Shown here one piece after another: positions 1-13,319 of a stretch of DNA of 64,000 nt. Made by a program: the position numbers and the translations under genes. Numbering within the stretch: the first letter of the stretch is position 1; the number at the start of each line of letters is the position of its first letter. This DNA is from Glutinoglossum americanum (lineage: Eukaryota; Ascomycota; Geoglossomycetes; Geoglossales; Geoglossaceae). The stretch spans positions 1 to 64,000 of the forward strand of contig JAGHQL010000028.1 of the NCBI GenBank assembly GCA_020080175.1, read 5' to 3'. The notes below the pieces were generated by a model. It saw only the letters and a list, made by a program, of their open reading frames with translations, had not been told where the DNA came from and ran no database searches.

Positions 1-581
1 GGCGGTGTGCGGGGGTGGCGGGGGAGGCGGTTGCGGGGGTGAGGGGGGGGTGGCGGGGGGGTGGGGATGGGGGGGAAGGAGGGGAGGTGGAGGAGGAGGA
101 GGAGGATGCGTTTGGGGTTTGGGTTGGGAAGTGGGAGGGGGCTGTTTTGAGGGGGGGGAGGGAGGTTGAGGGCGTGGGTTTGGCTGTGGTGGGGGAGGAG
201 GAGGGGGAAGGGGCAAGGGTCGAGGAGCTGGCTACGTCGAATGGTAGTTGATGATAATAATAATAATAACAAACACGATACCCCCGTGGTGGAGACGTGT
301 ACCCCTTGTGAATATGTTTCTTTACACTAGATCTGTTTTTTGCTTGCTTGTGGCCACCGTACCCCTCTCTGACTGCCTGACCGAACCAACCCAAGTCAGG
401 CAGGCAGGCAGGAAAACATGCGAATTTTTCTTTTTTTCTTTTTTATTTTTTTTCACCTTTGAAATGGGGGGGGGAAAAAGGGGGGAATTGAAAAAAAAAT
501 AGATTCCAGTCATTTATTTATGAGGGGGGAAAGGCCCATCACAAAACGAAAAACTTTTTTTTTTTTGCCCCCCCCATCATA
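1..581. other. Low-complexity flank without a supported gene
   Basis: The first 250 bases are extremely G-rich on the plus strand and can be read as a glycine/glutamate-rich open frame ending at 249-251. This could be the 3' end of a gene lying outside the window, but base composition alone would keep such a frame open, so I do not call it. A short (ATA)-type microsatellite lies near 250-270, followed by T-rich and A-rich runs to about 570. The stretch ends at the stop codon of the minus-strand NIC96 gene. Confidence 0.35.
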
Positions 582-3500
582 TCAATAAGCTCCAACCTCC
601 TGCCCCGCGCTCGCCAGCGCCTCGTACACGTTCGGCGGCAACTTATACTTGATCATACCCGCGTACACCATCAGATCCTTCGCCTTCCCCAGCAGCTCGT
701 CGGCCATGACCTTCCTGGTCCCCACGTCGAACTGGGATGCCCGCAGGAGGTCGCGCTGCCGGCCGCAGCAGGTGATGGTCCACATGAGGAGGTTCCCGAC
801 GTTGCGGGCGACGGACGGGTGGAGGCCCGAGAAGGCGTGCGCCGAGGAGCGGATCTGGTAGACGTCGGAGTTTGCCGAGAGGGGGAGGATGTTGAGGGAA
901 GATATTATCTGTTTTTTTTTTTAGTTTTTAATTTTTAATTTTTTAGATTGGGGGTGGGAGAGGAGAGAAGAAAAAAAAGGAGGCGAGGGCGAGCCTCATA
1001 GTAGGAGGAACCAAAGGGGGGAGTGACTTACGTCCAACGCTGGGGTCCACTGCCCCACCTCCACCAACGCCTTCGCCTCGCTCATCCTCAACAGAATACC
1101 GCAAGCGTCCCGGTTGGCCTGTCTGATCTTCCGGAAGTACATCGCATTCCCATTGTACAACCCGATCATATTCCGCGCCAACACCGCCGGATCGTCCACG
1201 GACGTCAGGCTCAGGCTGCTTCCGGGCTGCGAGTTCTCCCGTTGCTGTTGATCCGGACCAGCCCTCGGCTTCAGCGGCTGGAGTTTGAGCTGCTCTTGTC
1301 CGATGTCGATGGCTATCGCCTCTGATAGCGTCTTGTTGATGATGGCGATTACGTTATCGTACTCTTCCGCGAGGTGGTAGAGGAGAACCGCGTCCGTGGT
1401 CCGGCCGTTGTCGTCGGCCACCTTAGCGGCTTGGGTCGTCACCGTATGTAGGAACTCCTCTTGATCCGTGAGCTTGATCAACTTCAGCCGTCGCTCGATC
1501 GCACCGCCGATGCGGATCCCGTCCGCGCGTATGTCGCCAAGAAGCTTCGCGAATTCGCGGGTTTCAAGGACGAGCTCGCGGAGCGCGCTGTGGCAGAGCG
1601 AAGCTTGGGATTTGCCGGACTGGCCTGGGAGGTCTGCGTTTAGGCAGATGAGAGTGATATAGTCCACGGCAGCTTCGACGTTTCCGGCTCTAAAGTCGCG
1701 GGTATAGTAACCTAGCATGCGGCCGAAATTGATCCGAGGGAGATCGCTGGTGGTAAAGCTGACTAAAAGGCTATTAGCAATGTGGGCTAAAATGGGCCAA
1801 AGACTCTACTCGACGGATCTAGGGTAACTCACGAAGCTCAGAGTCTGACGCGTGGGAGTCCGAGACACGTAGGAGGCCATAAAAGTCCAGGGCGATCCCA
1901 AAGTGCACGGCATCGATATACTGGTAAGGGTAGAGATACGCGACGGCCTGCTCAAACATCCCTGCGAGAATCTGCAAGAAGAAATATGTTCCGTACCCTC
2001 CACTCGCCGCCTCCTGCCCCTTCACGAAGTGCCTTTGGCCGATTTCCTTAATGACCTCTCTCACTTCGTCCAATCCAAATACCTCGCCGGCAACTTCATC
2101 CACCCGGTTTACCTCTCGTGCCAGGCTGAATTGTAGCCATATCCAATCCTCAACGCCTTGGCTAACTCCTTCAAGACTCCTCTTGCTGAGATCACATCGC
2201 CCGATCACCTTATAGCAGGCCATCCTGTAAGGATCTATGGAGTCTTCAGGTGCGATGCGCTGGCGTTGCGTATACTCCGCATTGATCCTATCCTGCAGGT
2301 CCCGTGTCAAGCGTCGATTACCGTCATTAGCATAGCTGGTGATATAGGTCACGAAGTTGCGGTCGATGTTCCTGAACGAAGAGTGGTTGCCTGTCACGTA
2401 CTCCGCGGCTTCCTTAAGATGACCTGTCCGTAGAAGGTAAAATATCAATACCCAGACGTAGTCGCTTCCGAGCATCTGTAGAGTTCCATTCTCGGGGATT
2501 AGATCCCTCTGTGAGTTGCGGAGATTAATATATGCACGGATCTTGTTAATATTTGAGGGAACACCACCAACGCGAGCTTCGCGAGGGTTTTTGGCGATCA
2601 GGGCTTCGATTTGCCGATAGAAGCTATATATTAAAAGTAGTTAATACAAATGCCCCTTTGAAGTACCCATTTGGGAAGAGGAAACACGAAAGAAGGACCG
2701 AGTTACTCGCCTCTTCTCCAAGAAACTCCTCGACCCGTCGATAATCCTTTTCTTGATAGCCACGGACCTCGCTGAGTTGGGGGACTCCTCCAGGTAGTCC
2801 GCTGCGAATTGCCTTTCTCTGATATTGTCTGGATCCGTGGCATTAACGGCATTAGGGTTTTCTTTCACAATCTCACTTAATGCTTTATACGCATCCACAA
2901 GCTGGCTGGTAGTCTGTACCGCGGATAATCAGCTCTCTGAAGGGTGGGGGGGAAATAAAATGGACGCGGCAATGCCACTGGAGCCGCGTACCTGATCGGC
3001 AGAGGATTGTGATTCAACGCTGGCAAACTCCCTAAGTATCGGGGATGCTCTGCCTTCCAGCCTAGCCTCATTCAGCCTCCCAACCGTCTCTGCGAACCGA
3101 GTTTGCTTCTCTCTAAGGAATCTATCATCTGGGCCCCCTAGGCCGCCGCTAAGACCAGCCCCAGCAGCCTTCTCTGCCACATCCGTGAACAGCGGTACAT
3201 GCCCAATTCCCGCAGTCGTTGGAGCACCTATGACGGACTTGGACAGGCTTGGAGCACCAAAAACGCTTCCGCCGGTAGGTGTAGTTGAACGGCCCATACC
3301 GCCTCTGTCTTGCGTTCGTCCACGTCGTGTAGACCGCCCAAACCCTCCCCTAGCGGAGCTGCCACCTGAGGCGTTGATATCATCAGTATCCCTACCCTCC
3401 GCATTGCGTGGCACAAGACCAAAATGCTCGTAGATTCTCCGCCGCTGGGCGTCCCATTCCATGGTGACATTCTTCTCAAGAAATGCATCAAAATCTTGGG

Positions 3501-4291
3501 CCGACCGACTAAGACCGTTGGCTATGAGGGCGAGGGTGGATTGTGATTGGAGCTTGGAGAGGTAGGAATCGATATCGGTATCTATAGTCGACTTTGAGGG
3601 CGCGGGGGGGGCAGCAGTAGCAGCGTGCGCATTTAGCTCATCAAGATCTTTGAGCGCGGTGCCAGGCGATATCCCCGAAGCGGCGAGGATGTAGTGTCTA
3701 TAAATTTGGGGATCTGTTAGGATAGGATTATGATCATTCGGAAAAGAGGCTTGCGTACGCTTTGCTATCTACCCCGCGCCCTTGTTGACTGGCAGTAGGG
3801 CCCCCAAGCTGCCTCACCCGCCTCGCAATGTCACCAAGCCCTAGCTGTAAACTGGGTAGTTCTTCTAGAGTGCTACTTCCATTGATGTCTTTATTGCGTT
3901 GCCGGCTTCGTTCTAATAGACTGTCAAAGAATGCTGGTTGTGAGGAAGACTGTTGCTGGCTCTGTTGGGGCTGTTGCTGGCTCTGCTGGGGCTGTTGCTG
4001 GGCTCCAAATAACCCAGGCTGCTGGGCTTGAGTACTGAGAGGTTGGGGCTGCGTAAGCTGCGCAGTTGGCACAAAGCCCACGAAACGTGAACCTCCTTGA
4101 GTTGGAGGTTGTTGCTGTTGTTGTTGCGGCTGCTGGCTTAAACCAAACCCCGCAAAGGGGGAGCTAGTCTGTGGCTTGGGAGGCTGCCCGAATCCCGCGA
4201 AAGGCGATGCTCCGCTCTGCTGCCCTTGTGTTGACTGTGTAAAGGCACTAGCACCCCAGGACGAACCAGTTTTTGACGGCTGCGGAAACAT
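582..4291 (-). CDS. NIC96: Nucleoporin Nic96/Nup93
   Basis: Linker nucleoporin of the nuclear pore inner ring, which anchors the Nsp1 complex and the FG repeats. The N-terminus is Gln/Phe-Gly rich (FAGFG, SRFVGF). It is followed by a conserved helix motif (SKAHYILAASG) and then the long alpha-solenoid with typical family segments such as GSDYVWVLIFYLLRTGHL and FYGLLRVSDSH, ending in LPPNVYEALASAGQEVGAY. Five introns fit the reading frame. The first is 3698-3758. The third, after ...SFLEK near 2710, works only with a GC-AG pair, because the nearby GT donor gives the wrong phase. The start is taken at the first ATG (4291); upstream in-frame codons lack an ATG. It is convergent with nothing recognisable at 1-580. 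Identification is by strong family resemblance of several blocks; exact exon ends inside the gene are inferred. Confidence 0.93.
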
Positions 4292-4586
4292 TTCTTCAAT
4301 ATTGCGTAGATTCAAGCGGAATGGAGAGGGGGGCTGCGGGAGTAGAGGTAAGTGCGCGTACCAGGGCGCGCAGTAAAAATTGGTGGAGTTGGGAAGACGT
4401 GAAGATGTTTATTGATGCGCGCTAGTCCCAGAAAATTTACCGAAATCCCACATACACAAAAGCATGGCACAATTATGCTTGATGCATTCCTATACATATT
4501 ATCTCCCCTGAACTAAAGCTCTGTATATCTCGGCGGCTGGACTGAAGTCTACCTTACATCCTAGTGTAATAACGTGACAGGAATGT

Positions 4587-6488
4587 CTACTCGATTTTCC
4601 AGCCTTTCACCGCTTCGTCCACCTCCCTTCGGTAGTCCTGCTGGTTCTGGCACTGCGCCAGAAACACTTTATACTTAACCTCCAACAGACGCTTCTCTGT
4701 CTTGTCGGTCGTTGGCATCACTTGCCTCCCAGGCTTGCTCATTCGATCCATGATCGTCCACAGATCTTCAGTCTTGCCATCTTTGTCTGCGCTTGCCGCC
4801 TTTGCGCCCAGCATGGCGGCACCATGCACTACTGCAGCGTTGACGTAGCGCGGAATTACCACAGGCATTCCGCAGGTTGAGGCGATAAGTTTCATGAGTA
4901 CCTCATTTTGGCACTGGCTGCCTGACATAAAGATCGAGCTAATCGAGTGCCCGGCTTCGTTCATCGTCTGGATGATGTGTCGCGTTTGAAGGGCGATAAA
5001 CTCCATGGTGGCGTAGTAGTAAAGAGCGAGGTCATCAACGGATGTGTCATTGCTCAAACCTATGACCGACCCTCTCATGTTGGGGTCGGCAATAGGGGAG
5101 CGGTTACCGAAAAGGTCACCGTAGAAAAACACATGTTTTCCCAGCCACGAGACACTCGGAGCGTTTTCTTCCCTAGCATTATCTAGAAGAAGCTGGTTAA
5201 GATAGTCATAAACGTTCATCTTGGACTCGTTTGCAGCTGTCTGCATCTGCCGAAAAGCAGGGTGTGTCTCCAATATATGCTTGAGTAGCTCGCCGGTGGC
5301 ACTTTGGCCCCCTTCGGCCATCCAGAATCCTGGGAGTAGCACGTCCCGATATGGGCCCCAGACCCCATTGGTAAACACGGGCTCTGGAGACATCGCCAGG
5401 TGGCACGTTGATGTCCCAGCAACGGCAGCTAGACGGCTGAAGGCTTGGGATGGGTCGTTCTCAGCATTGCCTGTTTCAGGCAACTCCTCGCCGAGATTAG
5501 CCTTTACACCGACCGTGCCGACCCAGCCAGCATATGCATCGATAACTCCACTGCCAACAGCTATTCCAGAAGGTAGTCCCATTTCGTCAGCTGCCTTTTC
5601 ACTGAGATATCCTACAAGCTCCCCCGCGCTTAAAAATTTCCCGTTCTTTCATAGAAGTTAGTTCTGTATAGCAAGAACCTGCACACAATAGGAAAAGGGC
5701 TCACCACCCCATCAACGCCTCCCATCCGTCTGAAATTGTCCTCCGTCAAGCATCCTAGTCCAATTTCCTTGAGGAAGTCTTCTTGCCAACCCTTGACGCT
5801 CCCGTCAACCCCAACGGGGACGTACCCCTGCTTACAAACAGCGCTGCAAAAACTCCTGTTTTCATTCCCGGTTGCCAAATGGGTTAGTGCGTCGGCTAGA
5901 TCATAGAATTTACATCTCGCGAAGAGCTCCGGGGGCATGTTATTCTTAAGCCACAGGACCTTCGGGATCTCCATCTCCACGCTCATTTTCCCACCCACGT
6001 AGAGCAGTGAGTTATGTTTTGTTGCGTTTACTCTTTCGGCCTCCTTAATTGGCCGGTGGTCAAGCCAGAGGATAATATTATGGTCATTTTGGTCGAAATT
6101 TGGGCCTGTAACTGATATAGGCTCGTCCGTGTCATGGGAGAAGACGGCGAGCGAACATGTAGCATCAAACCCAATACCTGTTATTGTGGATGGGTCAACT
6201 GATTGCTCTTTCAGGGCATTGCGCACCGATTTGCAAATGCAGCCCCAGATGTCGTTTGTTGATTGTTCCTAGGTTTACAGTGAGCGGTCTCTCAATTCGA
6301 ATGATAACTATTTGAAGATGTATATTTCCGGCGTGAGGACCTACATAAAAGCCATGCTTAGGCTGCCACAAACCAATGTCCTCAGATGCCAGTCCTTTGA
6401 TCTCACCAGCATCGTTAATAATACACGCCCGGACACTGCCAGTCCCAACGTCAATCCCTATGTAATGACGTCCCTCTTCTTCCGACAT
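4587..6488 (-). CDS. FGGY-family carbohydrate kinase (D-ribulokinase type)
   Basis: Sugar kinase that phosphorylates a pentulose using ATP. The closest known family is the yeast YDR109C/human FGGY D-ribulokinase group. The N-terminal FGGY domain opens with an ATP-binding phosphate-1 motif (YIGIDVGTGSVRACI, from residue 8) and has LWLDHRP. The C-terminal domain shows GSGVIDAYAGWVGTVG, AGTSTCHLAMSPEP and MSGSQCQNEVLMKLIA. Two introns are seen, near 6276-6340 and 5650-5706; the second uses an acceptor just before the NGKFLSAGEL segment. The start is the first ATG, at 6488 (MSEEEGRHY); an in-frame GTG lies 30 bases further upstream. It is divergent from COX16 with about 445 bp between the starts. 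The substrate assignment is inferred from the subfamily, not proved. Confidence 0.9.
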
Positions 6489-6933
6489 TCGCTTCAACTT
6501 CGGAGTCTGGTGATTCACAAATTTAGGCTTATATGTTCTCGATATTGCTCGCTCAATCTAGACCGTGCGAGTTTGGGGGCGACTTTTCTTCGAATGAGGG
6601 AAGCATGACGAAGGCTCAAAATTATGTATAGCAGGGGCCTGCCCCGCATTTTATGCACGATTCCGTTCAACGTCCCTGAATCCGCCGTGCCGATTAGATA
6701 TAGTTAAGTCCAATAAAAAGCCGGATTTGACAGAATACGCAATCGAGAGTTTGTTGATTGATATTGATTGATACGTTCATTCTAACATTTTACCCACTTG
6801 GCGGGGCCCACAGCCCGGGTCCCTGGAATTGACCCGATTCGCCTGAATAATTCTCCGGATATCATAGCACGTGACTTCGTTTTCTCTTACCTTGAGCATA
6901 TTCCCTTCCAAAGCTTTCAAACTCAGTACAACA
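6489..6933. promoter_or_regulatory. Divergent promoter, FGGY kinase / COX16
   Basis: This 445-bp gap lies between two head-to-head start codons, so it must hold the promoters of both genes. I see no strong recognisable factor site. It is moderately AT-rich around 6690-6780. Confidence 0.5.
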
Positions 6934-7340
6934 ATGCCGACCTTCCAATCGAATAAATACCCCTCCAGTGCCTCTGCAAGCACTCTAGGGGCCCGTTACC
7001 GCATTGCTCTAAATAAACACCCATTCCTTCTCTTCGGATTGCCCTTCATCGTTACCATGGTTGCAGGTTCCTTCTTCCTAACGCCTGCCACGGCAATGCG
7101 CTACGAGAAGCATGATCGGCGAGTTCAGCAGATGAGTAAAGACGAAGAGTTGGGTATTGGGAAGGACCGGAGGAAAGTCGATATGAATGAGGAGTACTAC
7201 GTGAGTTTGGGTTCCCATCCTTTGTCAGGGTGTCGACTGACGGGTAGATGAATGCGCAGCGACTGGCGGCAAAGGATATTGAGGGTTGGGAGCAAAAACG
7301 AGTGAAGCGCCTCCCGGGTGAGCACGACGGGACCTTGTAG
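6934..7340 (+). CDS. COX16: Cytochrome c oxidase assembly protein Cox16
   Basis: Small mitochondrial inner-membrane protein needed for cytochrome c oxidase assembly. Two exons, 6934-7200 and 7260-7340, join across a 59-nt GT-AG intron to give 115 residues, a normal length. The single transmembrane segment is around residues 30-50 (FLLFGLPFIVTMVAGSFFL). It is followed by the family's YEKHDRRVQQMSKDEELG helix and the C-terminal WEQKRVKRLPGEHDG. The in-frame join and the conserved tail support both the intron and the stop at 7338-7340. The downstream 390 bp to RPT6 is convergent 3' flank. Confidence 0.93.
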
Positions 7341-7731
7341 TCTTTCCTTCATCCGTGGTCTGGATCGATCTTACCCAGTGGCGTTAAAGAGTCAAAGCAT
7401 CTCATCAAGTGCCGGCAATTGTGCATTCGTTCTGCGACCGGACCATCTTCCGTTACAGAAGCGCATGAGGTGTTGTCTTAGGGACCATCTACTTGACTCT
7501 TCCCGTGCGGAGAGGCTATAGCTGCTCTTCCCACTAACAAGAGCGCCACTTTATGACATATTCTGGGATGATACGATTCTTCATCGAGTAGCAAAATAAG
7601 ACCCAACTCGCTCTATTTCACGCCCACAATGTAGACTAGTATTACATATATGGAAGAGATGGATATCCATGCTGGGGCTGATGGATGACATAATAAGATG
7701 AAGAACTCTGACGACCCTCTTTATTCCCAAC
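7341..7731. other. Convergent intergenic region COX16/RPT6
   Basis: This is the 3' flank of two genes that face each other. Only spurious short frames are open; I see no gene or repeat. Confidence 0.5.
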
Positions 7732-9149
<1,418 letters not shown>

Positions 9150-9612
9150 AGTTGCGGCAAGAACAGATTTGTGCGGATGAGTTGGCGGAGCAGTGAAGTC
9201 GAAGCTGTTCCTTCTAGAAACCAGACGAGTCGCCTCACACGAAGCTCCTTCCTTATATAAGCAATGATTGAATCTACGCCCAGTTGGGAATATCTCTGTC
9301 ACATGCATAAGCAGAGCATTATCTGTGCACTGCTTAACCGAGCTGCCTCTGTGCACTAGTAAACAGTCTTGGCGACCAAGTTGATCGAAAACGTCTCTAA
9401 CGTCTATGGTCATTCGCAGTGTACAGAGCCCAAGCGGGTCAGCATCAACCTTCTGTCACCGGAACGTCCAAAGAAGCGAGAACCCATACTAGCCAATGAT
9501 ATGTCCTCAGTTAGCATTAACTCATAACCATACTTAATGCTCTATCTTCAACCGCACATATCCTTTGATAGAGTTCTCCACAAAGGACCTTTCTGTCTCT
9601 ACTTTCCTTACC
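9150..9612. promoter_or_regulatory. Divergent promoter, RPT6 / VNX1-like gene
   Basis: A 463-bp gap between head-to-head starts. I looked for an exact Rpn4-type proteasome box (GGTGGCAAA) on both strands and did not see one. Confidence 0.45.
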
Positions 9613-12600
9613 ATGTCCAGCCGCGATATATCTGAAGAGGCCGGTGAGACATCGCGCGCCTCAGGCCAAGGTGAGGCCTCGCGGGCCCCGGAACCCTTGT
9701 TAACCGGCGCCCGCCCACCTACTGTGCAATATCGATCAATCATCGGACGCAACCCGGAAGAAGCGTATGGAGAGAGCTATCAGTCGACAGACACCGTTCG
9801 ACGGGTTCAGCTAGACCTGGGTAGTGGTAATGATACGCATATCCTGGGCATCTAAAGGGTTTCAACTAACATCCCGCTCAGACTCGACCACTCCTTCTAG
9901 AGTTGCCCCTCGAGACGAAGGCAGCTCGAGAGAGCGCACACCAGCCCTAAACACAGGAATTAGCTCCGACTCGTCTTCTCTGCGCCAACGGGTACTCTCT
10001 CCGGATCGCACGACAATGGAGCGACAAAGAAAACCGAACATGCGGAGAACATCATCGATTCATTCTCATCATCCACACAAAGGACAGGAGTTCTCTGTTG
10101 ACGATGATCGAAGCGAAGTGGAAGAAGATTTTGCGCATAGGCACGCAGCCACTACATCTTCTACAGTCCCATACGGCTCCTTGCGGAGGAAGACGTCGAC
10201 CTTGCGGAGGCGAACAACCGCAATACCATCCTCGCTACCAAGGGTAGATTCTTTTGACGGAAGTGGAGAAGAGGACGGCTACCAATCTGCGGCTACTGCC
10301 GGTGCTGAGATCGAAGGTCCCGACGAATCTGCTGAAGAAGGAACTGTACAGCTAGATGAAGATGATGAAGAGTCTGTGCTCAGTGACTCGGAAAGTTTTA
10401 CTCTCAAAGATCGCCAGGAGGCTATCAACGAGACTCACCCGTTTGGTATCCGTATCTGGAAGCCTGCGTTGTACAAAAAGAACCGGTCTGTACAAAAAAC
10501 CGCTGAGGGTGACATTCATTCAGCGCCTGGAGGTCGAGTTAGCACCTGGTTGTTTTTCTTCAATATTCTATGGACGGTGTTCTTCGGGTGGTGGCTAGCT
10601 GTTGCTGCTGCCGTTGGTGCAACTGTATGCTTTTGTTTTGCGTTTACTCCCGGTGCTATGGAGTATGGAAAGGTTCTGTTTGGCCTTGCTGGGTACCTTC
10701 TCTACCCGTTTGGTAAATTCGTTAAGCTGGAACAGGATGAGGCTTACGCTGAAGAGGATGAGGGAGAGGGCAGAAGCATAAGCGAGTATGAGCAGTGGCA
10801 GAGTGGCGACCTAGAAGACGGTCGGCTCTTCTTTGGACCAGTGAACCGATCCTTAGTTGGCCGCCGGCGGAATAGCATCGACTCGGCGAGTGAGACCGAT
10901 AGTCTTCTAGGCCGAGGGAGGGGAGGGCGTAGTAGCCACTCGGACGGAGTCGCCGCAAGAAGTAAGAGGAGGCTATTCGGGAGGGGCCAATGGAACATTG
11001 GCAGAGTCATATTTTTCATATTTTTCTACGGACTCATTACACCTCTGCTGATGCTTGTATCTGGCGTCTGTTGGCTGATGGTGTTCTGGATCCCGATGGG
11101 CAAGGTCACCGTGCTCTTATTCTACCATTTACGCCGCCGTCCTCTTGCTATGTCATTTCACTCAGACAGCACCTATTCACGCGGCCCCGGTACTCTATCT
11201 TCCTCCATTGTACTCTGCACCTACCGTGCGGTGGGGTGGAAGTACTACAAATACACCGTCGATGGGACAAACATATTCTTCATCAATTTGATCGGTGTGG
11301 TCTTCTTTGTTATCTTCGACTATTGGGTTCTTGATCAGGGACTTGGAATGAAAAACGGCTTAACACACCCTGCCTTTATATTCACTCTATCTCTATTTTC
11401 GGTCATTCCCTTGGCTTATTTTATCGGCCAAGCGGTGGCTTCGATATCCGCCCAGTCATCCATGGGTGTAGGTGCAGCCATAAACGCATTTTTCTCTACG
11501 GTGGTGGAGGTCTTTCTTTACTGTGTTGCGCTGAATGAAGGCAAAGGCCGCCTGGTGGAAGGCAGCATTATTGGAAGTATCATGGCTGGGATTCTACTAA
11601 TGCCAGGGCTTTCCATGTGCTTCGGTGCTATCAAGAGGAAAACTCAGAGGTTCAATGCTAAATCTGCTGGTGTTACCTCTACAATGCTACTATTCGGTGT
11701 CATTGCCGCTTTCGGACCAACACTCTTTTACCAAATATATGGAACTGTAAGTACCCTCTACTGCCTAGCTGAGCGTTCGCTAAGTGTCGCCAGTATGAAC
11801 TGAAATGTAGATCATGCACCGAGAGTGATGATCCCCCTCTGGGTCTACATGGTGCGGATTGCCGCCGATGTTACTTCTCTCAGGTCCCAGCAATTGGCGA
11901 CCGTTTCTATCACGAAGCTGTCCAACCATTCTGCTATATTGCTGCCATTGCCTTATTCATTTCCTACGTCATTGGCCTTTGGTTTACCCTTCGTACACAT
12001 GCTGCAGTCATCTGGAATTCTACCCCCGAAATTCCGAAACCTACAGTGCCTGGCCAGGGAGGTGCGCCTGCCGAGCAGAGAGGCTCAGCCAGTGCGGGCA
12101 TCAGGCCAACATCACCGAGTTTCCAGCCAACTGGTGGGGATACTTTGGCTCGTTCAGCCATTCGCGAGACGCAGCTCTATAAGCGGATCCTGGGCCAGTC
12201 GTTGAGTCAAGTTGGGCCTGGATCTCGCCCAAGCCCTGCTTCACCCCCAAGTCAGGCGCTTGATACCGCGCGTCAGGGGCAAACCCCTCACCTAGTGCCT
12301 CCCAAGAGCAGCGGCGCAGATACATCGCCAATAAATACCCAAATACCAGGCCTCTCTCCGGAGCAAAACCGAAACCTCGTCCGTGAGGTTGCCGAGCTTG
12401 CTGCTATGGCTGCTACTCTAGCAGCTCGTGAAGCCACAGGATCCCAACGTAAGCTATCTGCCAGCGCCCCCGTGCCGCCAAGGCCGATAGGATCACAACT
12501 ACCAAGGACACACCACGACGATACCGAAGACGCAGCTGCGGCTGCGGCCAATGGCGGCGGCCACGATGCGCCTAACTGGGGCCGGATGAAGAGCGCGGTC

Positions 12601-13319
12601 ATCCTACTAGCAGCAACACTACTCTACGCCATAATTGCGGAGATCCTCGTCGATAAAGTCGATGTTGTATTAACCAACGTGAGCATCGACGAGAAGTTCC
12701 TGGGTATTACACTATTTGCGCTCGTGCCCAACACTACAGAATTTCTAGTGAGTTGTGCATATACGATCTGACTTTTGTGCATGCATTTATTCTGCGCAAT
12801 GACTAACTATCTGCCTTTGAAAGAATGCTATATCGTTCGCTATGAATGGTAACATCGCGCTTTCTATGGAAATTGGCTCTGCGTACGCGCTCCAAGTCTG
12901 CCTCTTGCAAGTCCCGGCTCTGGTTCTTTTCAGCGCTCTCACCGCAAACTGGTTTGATCCAGCGACCCTCTTCGATCATACATTCAGGTGAGTGTAAACC
13001 CCTACCTAATGCCACCCCCCATTTGCAATGCACTAACGCCGTGTACACTAGTCTAATTTTCCCACAGTGGGACCTCGTAACTGTTATTCTATGCGTCTTC
13101 CTACTATCATATATGTACGGAGAGGGTAAGAGTAACTACTTCAAGGGTTCCATCCTTATCCTCAGCTACCTTGTCGTCATGATGGGATTTTGGTTCAGTG
13201 GTATGACGGATTTGGGCACCATTGCCTCTCGAAGATCCGGTAATAGCCTTGGGCGAGAGGACGTTTTCCAGACAATTGGGAGGGGAAGCAGGGCTAGAGA
13301 AGCCTGGGCTATCACTTGA
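9613..13319 (+). CDS. Vacuolar monovalent cation/H+ exchanger (Vnx1-like, CAX superfamily)
   Basis: Membrane antiporter of the Ca2+/cation exchanger superfamily, resembling yeast Vnx1, which moves Na+/K+ into the vacuole against protons. Five exons (9613-9826, 9882-11746, 11794-12747, 12824-12987, 13052-13319) give 1154 residues with all phases consistent. A Ser/Arg-rich cytosolic N-terminus with acidic patches precedes the family motif RQEAINETHPFGIRIWKPALYK. About 13 hydrophobic segments follow in two halves. The first carries AAINAFFSTVVEVFLYC and EGSIIGSIMAGILLMPG, and the second carries NTTEFLNAISFAMNGNIALS and SAYALQVCLLQVP, the two pseudo-repeat exchange motifs. A Pro/Ser/Gln-rich cytosolic loop (residues about 770-930) separates them. 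A Cys-rich insert (YELKCRSC, RRCYFSQ) is also typical of this subfamily. The ion selected cannot be read from sequence. Confidence 0.9.

Noticed and set aside
15-251. Gly/Glu-rich plus-strand open frame at the window start
   Set aside because: The base composition (nearly only G with some A/T) keeps the frame open by itself, and no family motif is present.
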